Shown: positions 1 through 7,814 of the stretch, piece by piece | Numbering within the stretch: the stretch's first letter is position 1 | Layout of the letters: the number at the start of each line of letters is the position of its first letter | From: Coxiellaceae bacterium | GTDB lineage: Bacteria > Pseudomonadota > Gammaproteobacteria > GCA-013414725 | Direction of reading: 5' to 3' | Length of the DNA stretch: 7,819 bases | NCBI GenBank assembly: GCA_013414725.1 | Contig: CP058706.1 | Span: 1,852,707 to 1,860,525 of the forward strand | The notes under the pieces: generated by a model | Database searches by the model: none | What the model was told of the DNA's origin: nothing | Seen by the model: the letters and a program-made list of their open reading frames with translations, nothing else | Made by a program: the position numbers and the translations under genes

Positions 1-228
1 ATCAGCCTGTTGTAATAAATGCGGGTCGGTGGTATAGGTGATATTAACTGCGTTCAGCTCGGCTGTAGTAAAATCACCATGACGGTCGTAATGTTTGCTG
101 AGTTCTTTGATCCGGACAGGGTTAATGTCGAACCCAATGACGTTGGTAACATGTCCAAAACCAATTGCTACGGCCAGTCCAACGTAGCCAAGACCGATGA
201 CAGCGATTTTTCGGTCATGCTCTATCAT
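1..228 (-). CDS. Nucleotide-sugar dehydrogenase (UDP-glucose/GDP-mannose dehydrogenase family), N-terminal part, cut by window edge
   Basis: The minus strand reads 76 uninterrupted codons from an ATG at 228-226 to the window edge, so the C-terminal part is missing. The protein opens with a Rossmann fold: beta strand KIAVIGLGYVGLAVA holds the GxGxxG dinucleotide-binding motif (about residues 12-17), and VIGFDIN supplies the acidic residue ending strand 2 that selects NAD. The following segment (RIKELSKHYDRHGDFT, then TYTTDP) resembles the WbpO/VipA/TviB branch, which oxidises UDP-HexNAc to the uronic acid for capsule or O-antigen synthesis; that substrate is inferred. AAGGA seven bases before the ATG is a good ribosome site and supports this start. 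The gene is divergent from the c-di-GMP regulator. No frameshift is seen in this fragment. Confidence 0.88.
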   Translation of the reverse strand, partial: MIEHDRKIAVIGLGYVGLAVAIGFGHVTNVIGFDINPVRIKELSKHYDRHGDFTTAELNAVNITYTTDPHLLQQAD

Positions 229-261
229 AATAACATCCTTGTAAATTCGTAAATTATTAAA

Positions 262-290
262 ATTAAAACAAAAAAGTGTTGGGCTTGCAA
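262..290 (-). promoter_or_regulatory. Possible sigma-70 promoter for the nucleotide-sugar dehydrogenase
   Basis: On the minus strand, TTGCAA (290-285, 4 of 6 to TTGACA) is followed after 17 bases by TTTAAT (267-262, 5 of 6 to TATAAT). Transcription would start near 255, leaving a leader of about 27 bases before the ATG at 228. The whole region is AT-rich, so a chance match is quite possible. I found no equally good plus-strand promoter for the divergent gene at 394. Confidence 0.35.
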
Positions 291-393
291 ATGTTTTATT
301 GGTTTAAGGATTGTATCATTATGCTAGTTAGCAGTAGAATGGACAATAGAATTTAGTATATGGAAAGCTCGATAAGACAAAAGGAGTAGTTAA

Positions 394-2997
394 ATGACGC
401 GGTTATTGACAAAAATTCGCGTGTTAGTGATTGATGAAAATGTCGCTACACATAATGATTATCGCAAAATTCTCACTTTAAATGATCAAACAAGCCATGC
501 CATTGCTGCCATTAAGACCAGTGTTTTTGGTGAATCCCCCATTTCAAGCATTAATTTACCAGATATAAGCATTGATGCGACCACAGATGCACAACAAGGG
601 GTACAAATGATCAGGAGGCTATTGACAGTTATCCTTACGTCGTTGCTTTCGTTGATATAAAAAACCACCCGAATGGGAAGGTGTACAGACCATAGAAGAG
701 ATATGGGCGATTGATCCACAAATTCAAATAGTCGTCTGCACCTCTTCGGCTGATTACAGTTGGGTGGCTATGGTTGAAAAACTGGGCATTACTGATCGGT
801 TAGTGATATTGCGCAAACCATTTGATGAAATCGAACTCCGTCAATTGACGCTCTCTTTAATAGAAAAATCGCGACTCAATCATAAGCTTAATCGTCAGTC
901 AGAGAGCTTACAAAGGCTCATTGAAGAACGCACGCATGAATTGCAAAAACAATATTATGAAGAGAGCAATGCTCGATGCGAGCCCTGATGCAATTGCTTT
1001 ATTTAACTCTAAAAATGAATTGATTTATTACAATAAACAACTTGTTAAGCTATTTCATATTTCTAATAAAATTATTGATTCGAACGACTATGCTAAATTA
1101 CTGAAATATATTTTAGGCCAGATCATTCAGTCAGCTGGTTATATGGCAGATTTGCAACAATCGACTTTGGTTAATGAGGCAGGTAAATATAGTGAGATGT
1201 TGCTTAAAGACAATAGACTGATTGAATATTATTTGCAGGCATTAATTATTAAAGAGAATGAAATTGGCAAACTTTGTATTTTTAGAGACGTTACTTTGCG
1301 TCGCGAAATCGAAGAAAAACTATGGCTTCATGATCGTGCATTGGATGCTTGTCCTCATGGTATCTTAATTGCGGATGCATTTAAGCCAGATTTCCCGATT
1401 ATTTATTCTAATCCTGCATTTGAAAAAATAACAGGCTATACGGTTGCTGAAGTTTTAGGACGAAATTGCCGTTTTTGCAAGGCGCAGACCGTGACCAGAT
1501 GGACTTGTTTGTGTTAAAACAAGCTTTAGAAAAAGGCCAGCCAGTGCGGGTAATCTTACGGAACTATCGGAAAGATGGCGGTTTATTTTGGAATGAATTG
1601 CATGTTTCACCTTTAATTGATGCAACGGGAAATGTGACTCATTTTATCGGTGTGATTATTGATATCACGGCGCAAAAATTTCTTGAAAATCAATTAATGC
1701 ATCAAGCAACCCATGATACCTTAACAGGTTTGCCTAATCGACTTTTATTGTTAGACCGTATTGAGCAAGCTGTGTTGCATGCAAAACGCAATGAAAAAAT
1801 ATTGCCATCTTATTTTTCGATCTGGATCAGTTTAAATACATCAATGATTCTTTGGGGCATCAAGTAGGCGATATGCTGTTGCACGCTGTTGCTTCCCGAT
1901 TAGCGGATTGTGTCCGTGAAAGTGATACGGTGGCACGTTTGGGTGGCGATGAGTTTGTGATCGTTATTGCTGATTTGGCAGCTCCTGAAGATGCTATTAC
2001 TGTGATTGAAAAATCCCGCCAAGCATTGATGGTGCCGTTTTATATCGAAGACCAGGAGTTGGCGCTGACGACGAGCATTGGAGTGAGTTATTATCCGAAA
2101 GATGGTGATGATCCTGATAGCTTATTAAGAAATGCCGATATAGCCATGTATTATGCCAAAGAGGCTGGTGGCGATGCTTTTCGTATTTATTCACCAACTA
2201 TGAATACTTTGGCGCGGGAACGGGTAGAATTTGAAAACAGTCTGCGCAAGGCGTTAGAGAGGCAGGAATTTGTATTATATTATCAGCCGGTCATCTCTTT
2301 AGATACAGGAAAAATTGTATGTGCAGAAGTGTTATTGCGTTGGCAGAATCCTAAATTGGGTTTGGTTATGCCACAAGAATTTATTCCAATCACTGAGGAC
2401 ACAGGTTTGATCGGGCCATTGGGAGAATGGTTGTTGCAAGAGGCTTGTGCCCAAACAAAGCAATGGCAATTAGAGGGTTTTGCTCCGATAAAGATAGCTG
2501 TCAATTTGTCGGCCAAACAATTTAATCAAGGTGATGTCGCTGACATGGTCGAAAAATTTTAGTTAAAACAGGTTTGCCGCCGGAGTATCTTGAACTTGAA
2601 TTGACAGAAAGTATGATTATGGAAAATAGTGAATTGATTATTGGTATGCTATGGAAGTTAAAAAGCAGGGCGTTACTGTGGTGATTGACGATTTCGGTAC
2701 CGGTTATTCCAGTTTAAGTGCTTTGAAGCGGTTGCCGGTGGATAAAATTAAAATTGACAAAACGTTTGTAAAGCACATCAGTTCCAATCCCAATGACGCT
2801 TCTATTATTTTAGCAATCATATCAATGGCAGGAAGCATGGGATTAAAAATTTTGGCAGAGGGTGTAGAGACTGAAGACCAGTTGCGGTTTTGCAATTGCA
2901 TCATTGCAATGAGGTACAAGGTTATTATTTTAGTGAACCTGTGACTGCAGAGGCATTCACCCAGATGTTGAAAGAGCGTTTGAAATTTGAAGTGTAG
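394..2997 (+). CDS. Hybrid c-di-GMP signalling protein REC-PAS-LOV-GGDEF-EAL, interrupted by about eight single-base frameshifts
   Basis: Reconstructed length is about 869 aa. AAGGAG at 381-386, seven bases before ATG, fixes the start. Receiver domain (about 1-150): acidic D14/E15, phosphoacceptor D88 in AFVDIKKPPEWEG, T117 and K142 in RKPFD. A helical linker leads to a plain PAS domain (about 195-300). A LOV-type PAS follows (about 312-426) with GRNCRFLQG, NYRKDG and FWN. GGDEF (about 436-600): HDTLTGLPNR, an RxxD inhibitory site (RESD) and GGDEF at 1942-1956. EAL (about 610-856): EVL at 2326-2334 replaces EAL, but NLSA, ELTES, DDFGTGYSSL, KIDKTF, AEGVET and QGYYFSEP are all kept, so both c-di-GMP synthesis and hydrolysis look possible. 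Frame breaks lie near 613, 659-664, 955-975, 1472-1476, 1794-1803, 2552-2556, 2650 and 2888-2891. Seven are explained by one lost base; the break at 955-975 needs one extra base or two lost. Many fall in A or T runs, which points to consensus errors, although a real pseudogene is not excluded. The protein should be cytosolic; no membrane segment was seen. Confidence 0.9.
1467..1469 (+). other. Codon for the LOV adduct cysteine
   Basis: TGC encodes Cys at about residue 359 of the regulator, inside GRNCRFLQ, the signature that carries the flavin-adduct cysteine in LOV photosensors. The motif is read by joining two frames across the T run at 1472-1476: restoring one T turns CRFCKAQ into CRFLQGADRDQ. 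The Cys codon itself lies upstream of the break and does not depend on the repair. Confidence 0.8.
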
Positions 2998-3027
2998 GGT
3001 AGTTTCATTACGACCGAGACCAAATAG

Positions 3028-3187
3028 ATTGCTTCGATACTACGCTCTTTGTAATGACTAGCTCCAAGTTTTAAGTAATTTTTACGCTATTTCTGTTGTA
3101 ATGCTCTTGTTTATCTTGCATAAAAATTCGTAGCAATACCTCAGATTGTGACGAGCAGAGCAACGAGGAGCGCAGCGATGAAGTAAT
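3028..3187. repeat. Two diverged inverted copies of a short repeat
   Basis: ATTGCTTCGATACTACGCTC at 3028-3047 matches the reverse complement of 3168-3187 at 14 of 20 positions. The wording (ATTGCTTCG..CGCTC and GAGCGCAGCGATGAAG) resembles short dispersed palindromic repeats common in intergenic DNA of intracellular proteobacteria; that comparison is from memory. A further inverted pair, ATTGTGACGAG (3145-3155) against CTCTTCACAAT (3213-3223), matches at 10 of 11 positions and encloses the second copy. The element sits between the convergent genes ending at 2997 and 3273 and might fold as a terminator for both, but there is no clear T run. Confidence 0.45.
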
Positions 3188-3272
3188 TCAGTGGACTTAA
3201 ACCACAGTGCTCCTCTTCACAATGATAACCTGTGAAGTGAGTGCTACTTATCAACTGAGTGTCACTAAATAT

Positions 3273-4270
3273 TTAGACGCGCAGTGTTGGCGATTTCACA
3301 CTCACGGTCCCTTTTTTCTTTTCCTTACTAGCTGACCTGACATAACGCACTGCTCGAAGAATTAAAGACCTTTCTTTCCACCAATTAAATAAAGGGAATT
3401 TCTTAGAAGGTGTCGCTTGTTCTTCTGGTTGCGCCGCCTGATTGGCTTTATTTGGCCGTAAACGGATGTGAGCATAAATATTAATGCCCCGTTTTTTTGA
3501 TGCTTGTTTTGCAATTAGTTTTGCTTTTTCTTTGTATTCTTCTGTTGTTTCAATGGTTTTGCAATTAATGTGGCGCAATCATCGGCTGACTTTTGTAAGA
3601 TTTGTTGTTGTGCTCGGCTCAAAGGAGCTGTTTTGGCAATTTGTGCCAGTTGATTTATTTGTTTTAAGTTATCTTCATGTGCTACATCGATATCAGTGAT
3701 GCAATTTTTGTTGGTTAGCAAGTCAGGTGATGTTTTGAGCGCACCAAGGTTTGCATCAGCTTGGTCGATTTTGCGGGTTGCCAATAGGAGCATTTTCTTG
3801 CTTCATCATTGGCGGCATATGCAGCAGCAAAAGAACTTTCTATGCTCGACAATTTATCTGTAGTTTTGGCAATTAATAATTGGGTGGATGTGTCGATTTC
3901 TTGGATAATTTTTGATACGAGATGAAATGGGCAGTTAAATGATTGTTATCAGGATTGTTTGCATTTTCATTTAATGCATTCAATTTTCTTCACACCTGGT
4001 TAGCGTTTGTTGGTAGTCGGCAACTTCGTTTGCTATGGAGATTTTATAAGGAGCTTGTTTTAGTTTTTCTTGGATAAAGTTGAGTGCTTCTTTTTGCCTC
4101 CGCTAATTTGATGGCGCATTTTTCTGAGCTGCTTGTAGTTGCAGCGACATAAAAAAGGAGAGTCATAAAACTGAGATACATAATACCGAGACATTTGTAA
4201 GTAAAGAGTTTTTAACTCTTTGAATATTCTTAGAAGCTGCTTTTGAAGAATGGAAAAGTTTTTTGTGCAT
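3273..4270 (-). CDS. Unknown membrane-anchored helical protein, about 333 aa, with about six single-base frameshifts
   Basis: I do not recognise this family. Joining frames gives about 333 residues from ATG at 4270-4268 (AAGG seven bases upstream) to TAA at 3275-3273. A basic N-terminus (HKKLF..KNIQRVK) leads into one hydrophobic segment at about residues 23-45 (NVSVLCISVL.TLLFYVAA), which fits a signal anchor. Next comes a long, mostly helical Lys/Glu/Gln/Ala-rich body (for example EKCAIKLAEAKEALNFIQEKL and IDQADANLGALK), then a Pro/Gln-rich stretch (NKANQAAQPEEQATPSKK), FNWWKERS and a basic tail SKEKKKG. Frame breaks lie near 3557-3560, 3793-3796, 3925-3927, 3984-3987, 4091-4095 (an extra base) and 4165-4170, mostly in homopolymers. 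It starts 20 bases after the stop of the gene at 4291-5164, so the two are probably one transcript. The reading around 4165 is the least certain part. Confidence 0.65.
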
Positions 4271-4290
4271 CAGGGAGCCTTGAAAATTTC

Positions 4291-5164
4291 TTAAACTTTT
4301 AATTTTTCGAATTTTTGGTCGAATTCACTGGTCAAGGTTTTGGCGTATTCAATTATTTCTGGATTGATTGGGTCTTGTGGTTTTATGTTTTTCTTTTGCA
4401 GGAAAACTTGAAAATCTTCTGTTAATAGTTTAATTAAATTGTTTTTAAACCTTAATTCTTGCAATATTTGCTCGTTGACTGTCATGAAAGAGGTATCAGT
4501 GACTGAAACAGCGGCAAGATGTTGCAGCACACCTTCGCATAATAAGTCAGTCATATCATTTTCGAGTTGTTGGAGTGCTTGCTCAATATGCTCAAGCTCA
4601 CTGGCATCTTCTGGTTTCATGGAATAGTTAGTGCAACGACTTTGTAATTGATATATTTTTGGTCGATTTGAATGAGTTTATCTCTGTGATCAGAGAACTT
4701 GTTCTCGAATTCTTGATTAATTAGATAACAACTCAATAGGGTGGCCATATATGCTTTATCTTGAATTACCACTTTTAATTTTTCGAGCGCATCGATTTTT
4801 TCAGATTTTCTGGTTGTTGTTTGTAATGTATCTCTAAATCAGGAAATTGATGAGTTGCTGTCAGCGACCTGAATAAGAACACTAATGGAGTTTTAGGTGA
4901 GGAATAAATCGAGTTTTCTAAATCAATATATTCATGGCGTAGTTCGTTATTATTTTGGTCGATTCTCAGAGCAAAAAGTATCAGTTTTTGGAGCGTATCA
5001 TTATCTTCCGTAGCATAGGAGTATTCCATAGCATCGATTGACACATTAGATGCATGGCAATTTGACAAAGCAGGGTCATTGCCAAAACGTGATTGCTCAT
5101 CTCGGCTAAGAAAAACTTCCAATCGGAATTGATGATTCGCTAATTTAGTCAATCTGCATTTCAT
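4291..5164 (-). CDS. Unknown soluble protein, about 291 aa, with two single-base frameshifts
   Basis: I do not recognise this family. The start ATG (5164-5162) follows GGGGGAAG on the minus strand, six bases away, a strong ribosome site. Two open stretches (129 and 109 residues) are joined through a middle frame: adding one A in the run at 4796-4801 gives ENLKKIDALEKLKVVIQDKAYMATLLSCYLINQEFENKF, and one base at about 4621 restores ALTIPMKPEDASELEHIEQALQQLENDM. The N-terminal half (KCRLTKLANHQFRLEVFLSRDE) looks beta-rich; the rest looks helical and acidic. There is no signal peptide or membrane segment. The C-terminus (YAKTLTSEFDQKFEKLKV) is charged, as in many secreted effectors of Legionellales, but that is weak evidence. 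It is the upstream gene of a two-gene unit with the membrane protein at 3273-4270. Confidence 0.7.
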
Positions 5165-5450
5165 TTATAGCTTCCCCCTCAAGGTACTCTGAGTATTTAA
5201 CCATGTAGGATTAAAAACCATTAATCTTAACATTACATTAACGGTTTTACTATTTAGTGGATAAAAAGGGGTGGTTTCACTCAATTGCGTAACCATGATT
5301 TTTCAAGTATCCTATACCATCCGTGGAATGACGGGCTTCCGCCTGGTAGATACGTTAAATGAGTCCTCCTAGCTGTTTGCTTTTACTAGTTTGTTTGGCC
5401 AGTGTTAATAGCATAAGCGAGAGGTTACTAAAGCGTAGCGATAGGATCGT
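5165..5450. other. Spacer between the unknown gene pair and tRNA-Leu
   Basis: These 286 bases separate divergent transcription units and contain no gene I can support. A small hairpin is possible at 5321-5334 (CCGT, six-base loop, ACGG). The leader just before the tRNA contains GCGAGAG at 5417-5423, identical to the tRNA's own 5' acceptor strand at 5451-5457. Confidence 0.5.
5382..5409 (+). promoter_or_regulatory. Possible sigma-70 promoter for tRNA-Leu-tig-clpP
   Basis: TTTACT (5382-5387, 4 of 6 to TTGACA) and GTTAAT (5404-5409, 4 of 6 to TATAAT) are 16 bases apart. Transcription would begin near 5416, about 35 bases before the mature tRNA end, and could continue through tig and clpP because no terminator is visible between them. 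The match is only moderate. Confidence 0.35.
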
Positions 5451-5535
<85 letters not shown>

Positions 5536-5562
5536 GTAAACATTTTCAACGAGGTAAAATGA

Positions 5563-6873
5563 ATGCAAGTAGCGGTTGAGTCATTAGGCAGTTTACAGCG
5601 AAAAATGACCGTAAGATTAAGTCCTGACACGGTTGATAAGCAAGTCGATATACAATTAGAGGAGCGTGCCCGCACTGCCAAGATAAAAGGCTTTCGTCCT
5701 GGTAAAGCGCCCCTAGACATGATCAAACGCCAGTTTGGTGAAGCAATCCGGCAAGAAGTCCTCGGTGAAGTCATTCGTCGTTCTTTTTATGATGCGCTTG
5801 AACAACAGAAATTAAATATGGCTGGAATGCCCCGCATCGAACCTAAAGTCTGGAATCCGGCGCGGCCGAATTAGTTTATGAAGCGATCTTCGAAGTGTTC
5901 CCCGAAATCCAGTTACAAGATTTGGCAGGTGTGCCGATTGAAAAATGGCGAGTTGATGTGACAGAAGCGGATTTGGAAAAAGTATTAAACAAACTACAAG
6001 AACAGCACGCCAAATGGCAAGAAATTGCTGCCCCAGCAGAATTGAAAGACCGCCTAGTGGTCGATTTTGAAGGTTTTATCAATGGTCAACCTATCGAACA
6101 AGGTTCAGCAAAAAATGTAACCATTGTGCTTGGTAGTAAGACTATGATCCCTGGCTTTGAAGATGGTCTGTTAGGTGCAAAGGCGGGTGAAAACGTGAGT
6201 TGTCCGTTACTTTCCCTGAAAACTATCCGCATCAGCCTTTGGCGGGCAAAGCAGCTAACTTTAATGTGACAGTCCATCGAGTTGAGCGGCCTGAATTGCC
6301 AGAGTTAAATGATGAGTTTGCTACTCGTTTAGACGTGGAAGGCGGTATTGCTGGTTTACGCAATGAAGTGATGAAGAGCATGGAGCGTGAGGTGGCGCAA
6401 CGAGTCAAAGAACATACTAAACAACAAGTACTGAAACTATTAGTTGAACGCAACTCAATTGATATTCCAGAGGCATTGATCAATGCAGAGATTGATTTAC
6501 TGCAAGAACAGATGCGTGAACGTTTGGGCTTAAACAAGAATAAAAGTCGTCCAGCACCTGAATTACCGCGAGATATCTTCGAAGAACAAGCCAAACAACG
6601 CGTCAAGGTAGGCTTATTGTTGTCTGAGTACATCAAACAGCAACAACTGAAGGCCAGTCCTGAGCGTATACGGAGTTTAATCGAGGAAATTACGGCAGGA
6701 TTTGACAACCCTAATGAAGCAATTAACTATTATTATCAATCCAAACAATTAATGTCACGGATTGAAGCCATGGTATTGGAAGAAGAAGCAGTGGCTAAAC
6801 TGGCTGAGCAAGCTGATGTTAAAGAAAAGTCATCAGCTTTGATGAAGCCGTCAACGCACAGCAACAGGAGTAA
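5563..6873 (+). CDS. tig: Trigger factor, ribosome-associated chaperone and peptidyl-prolyl isomerase, with three single-base frameshifts
   Basis: Trigger factor binds ribosomal protein L23 at the exit tunnel and shields nascent chains. Rebuilt length is 437 aa, against about 432 in E. coli. The ribosome-binding domain carries GFRPGKAP at residues 43-50, the expected GFRxGKxP signature at the expected position. The FKBP-like PPIase domain follows ([27 protein letters not shown], then [16 protein letters not shown]), and then the long helical chaperone arms. ATG at 5563 is preceded by GAGG at 5551-5554; an ATG at 5559 runs into a stop after six codons. One base is missing near 5851 (restoring [19 protein letters not shown]), near 6199 (restoring SVTFPENYP) and in the A run near 6821 (restoring [14 protein letters not shown] and the TAA at 6871). 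The TTG at 6200 is therefore not a start. clpP follows nine bases later. Confidence 0.95.
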
Positions 6874-6882
6874 GGGAGTCCT

Positions 6883-7515
6883 ATGTATAATCAGTATTCA
6901 GAAAAGCGCCAGCAAGGCATTGGCCAGTCGGGCCAATTTGGTTCCTATTGTCGTTGAACAATCAGCGCGTGGAGAGCGTGCTTATGACATCTATTCCCGC
7001 TTATTAAAAGAACGCATCATCTTTTTAATTGGTGAGATTGAAGACCAAATGGCCAACTTAGTGGTGGCTCAACTGTTGTTTTGGAGTCGGAAAATCCTGA
7101 TAAAGACATTCATCTTTATATTAATTCACCGGGCGGTGTAGTGACCTCAGCATTGGCAATTTATGACACTATGCGTTTTATTAAGCCTGATGTCAGTACT
7201 TTGTGCATTGGCCAAGCGGCTAGTGCAGGAGCCTTATTATTGGCGGGTGGCGCTAAAGGCAAACGTTATTGTCTGCCCCATGCCAATGTCATGATTCACC
7301 AAATTTTAGGCGGCTACCAAGGCCAAGGCTCTGATATTGAGATTCATGCTCGTCATACCTTATTGATGGGACAAAAGATAAATGAGATTTTGGCGCATCA
7401 TACCGGTAAGACCCCAGAGCAGCTTAAAAAAGATACTGATCGTGACAACTTTATGAATGCGCAACAAGCAATTGAATACGGGTTGATTGACGCGGTACTG
7501 ACTGAGCGGGTTTAG
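6883..7515 (+). CDS. clpP: ATP-dependent Clp protease proteolytic subunit, with two single-base frameshifts
   Basis: ClpP forms the double-heptamer peptidase that degrades proteins fed by ClpX or ClpA. Rebuilt length is 210 aa (E. coli precursor 207). The catalytic triad is complete: S114 in GQAASAGA, H139 in VMIHQ and D188 in DTDRDNF, each shifted by three from the E. coli precursor. [18 protein letters not shown] and LYINSPGG are typical. The usual MIHQPLGG reads MIHQILGG, and QAASMGA reads QAASAGA. ATG at 6883 follows GGGAG at 6874-6878 directly after the tig stop. The frame breaks are at GGG 6930-6932 (one G too many; removal gives [13 protein letters not shown]) and T run 7079-7082 (one T missing; repair gives [12 protein letters not shown]). 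The first ~18 residues ([18 protein letters not shown]) are variable in this family, so that part is least certain. Confidence 0.95.
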
Positions 7516-7523
7516 CCCTCAAG

Positions 7524-7547
7524 GTTGTTAGTGAATAACGTCTTTTT
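7524..7547 (+). terminator. Possible weak intrinsic terminator after clpP
   Basis: GTTGTT (7524-7529) can pair with AATAAC (7534-7539), including one G-T pair, around a four-base loop. GTC and five T residues (7543-7547) follow. The stem is short and AT-rich, so it may be partial or not functional. It lies nine bases after the clpP stop. Confidence 0.3.
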
Positions 7548-7579
7548 CCTCTCAATCTATCGTATTCCCTGTCTGGTTT

Positions 7580-7618
7580 GCAGCCTCTTTTTAACACCAT
7601 AGTGGAGAGAGAGGCTGC
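7580..7618. repeat. Perfect 9-base inverted repeat (hairpin) in the clpP downstream spacer
   Basis: GCAGCCTCT (7580-7588) is the exact reverse complement of AGAGGCTGC (7610-7618), with a 21-base loop that itself contains CAC/GTG. A second inverted pair, GGCCT (7645-7649) and AGGCC (7667-7671), follows. Neither has a T run on either strand, so a standard intrinsic terminator is not supported. The spacer 7516-7763 holds no gene I can support. Confidence 0.5.
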
Positions 7619-7763
7619 TTGTAGGGACAACCCGAGAGCCGCCTGGCCTACGATAGTCCTAGTCAGAGGCCCCAATGTTTGGTATCCCCAGCCAAAAATG
7701 CTATGTCATTCAATCTCTTGAAGAGTAGAATAAAGTTTGGTTCAACTTCATGAAAGGCTATAA

Positions 7764-7791
7764 TTGAAATATAGGGCTAGGGACCCCATAT
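7764..7791 (+). promoter_or_regulatory. Sigma-32 (heat-shock) promoter for the gene starting at 7815
   Basis: TTGAAA (7764-7769) and CCCCATAT (7784-7791) are 14 bases apart, matching the RpoH consensus (TTGAAA, 13-15 bases, CCCCATnT) almost perfectly. Transcription would begin near 7798, giving a leader of about 17 bases with its ribosome site GAGG at 7802-7805. This placement suits a Clp/Lon-type protease or chaperone gene. Confidence 0.8.
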
Positions 7792-7814
7792 ACTGTCTAA
7801 CGAGGTAAGAAATA

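Noticed and set aside
19..252. Plus-strand open frame of 77 codons at the left end
   Set aside because: It is antisense to the clearly homologous dehydrogenase start, and its translation shows no family features.
394..988. Separate stand-alone receiver protein upstream of a PAS-GGDEF-EAL gene
   Set aside because: The receiver, linker and PAS domain join by single-base repairs with no stop, ribosome site or spacer between them.
659..2891. Programmed ribosomal frameshifting in the signalling gene
   Set aside because: There are too many sites, they lack consistent slippery-sequence and stem-loop architecture, and similar breaks occur in all other genes here.
5321..5340. Short GC hairpins before the tRNA as a terminator
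   Set aside because: Stems are only 3-4 base pairs and no T run follows.
6200..7141. A single 313-codon frame from TTG running through tig into clpP
   Set aside because: It is an artefact: a mid-tig segment, an out-of-frame tig end and part of clpP are joined only because of three nearby single-base indels.
7451..7675. Minus-strand open frame of 74 codons over the clpP end
   Set aside because: It overlaps the conserved C-terminus of ClpP and the hairpin spacer, and its sequence shows no recognisable domain.
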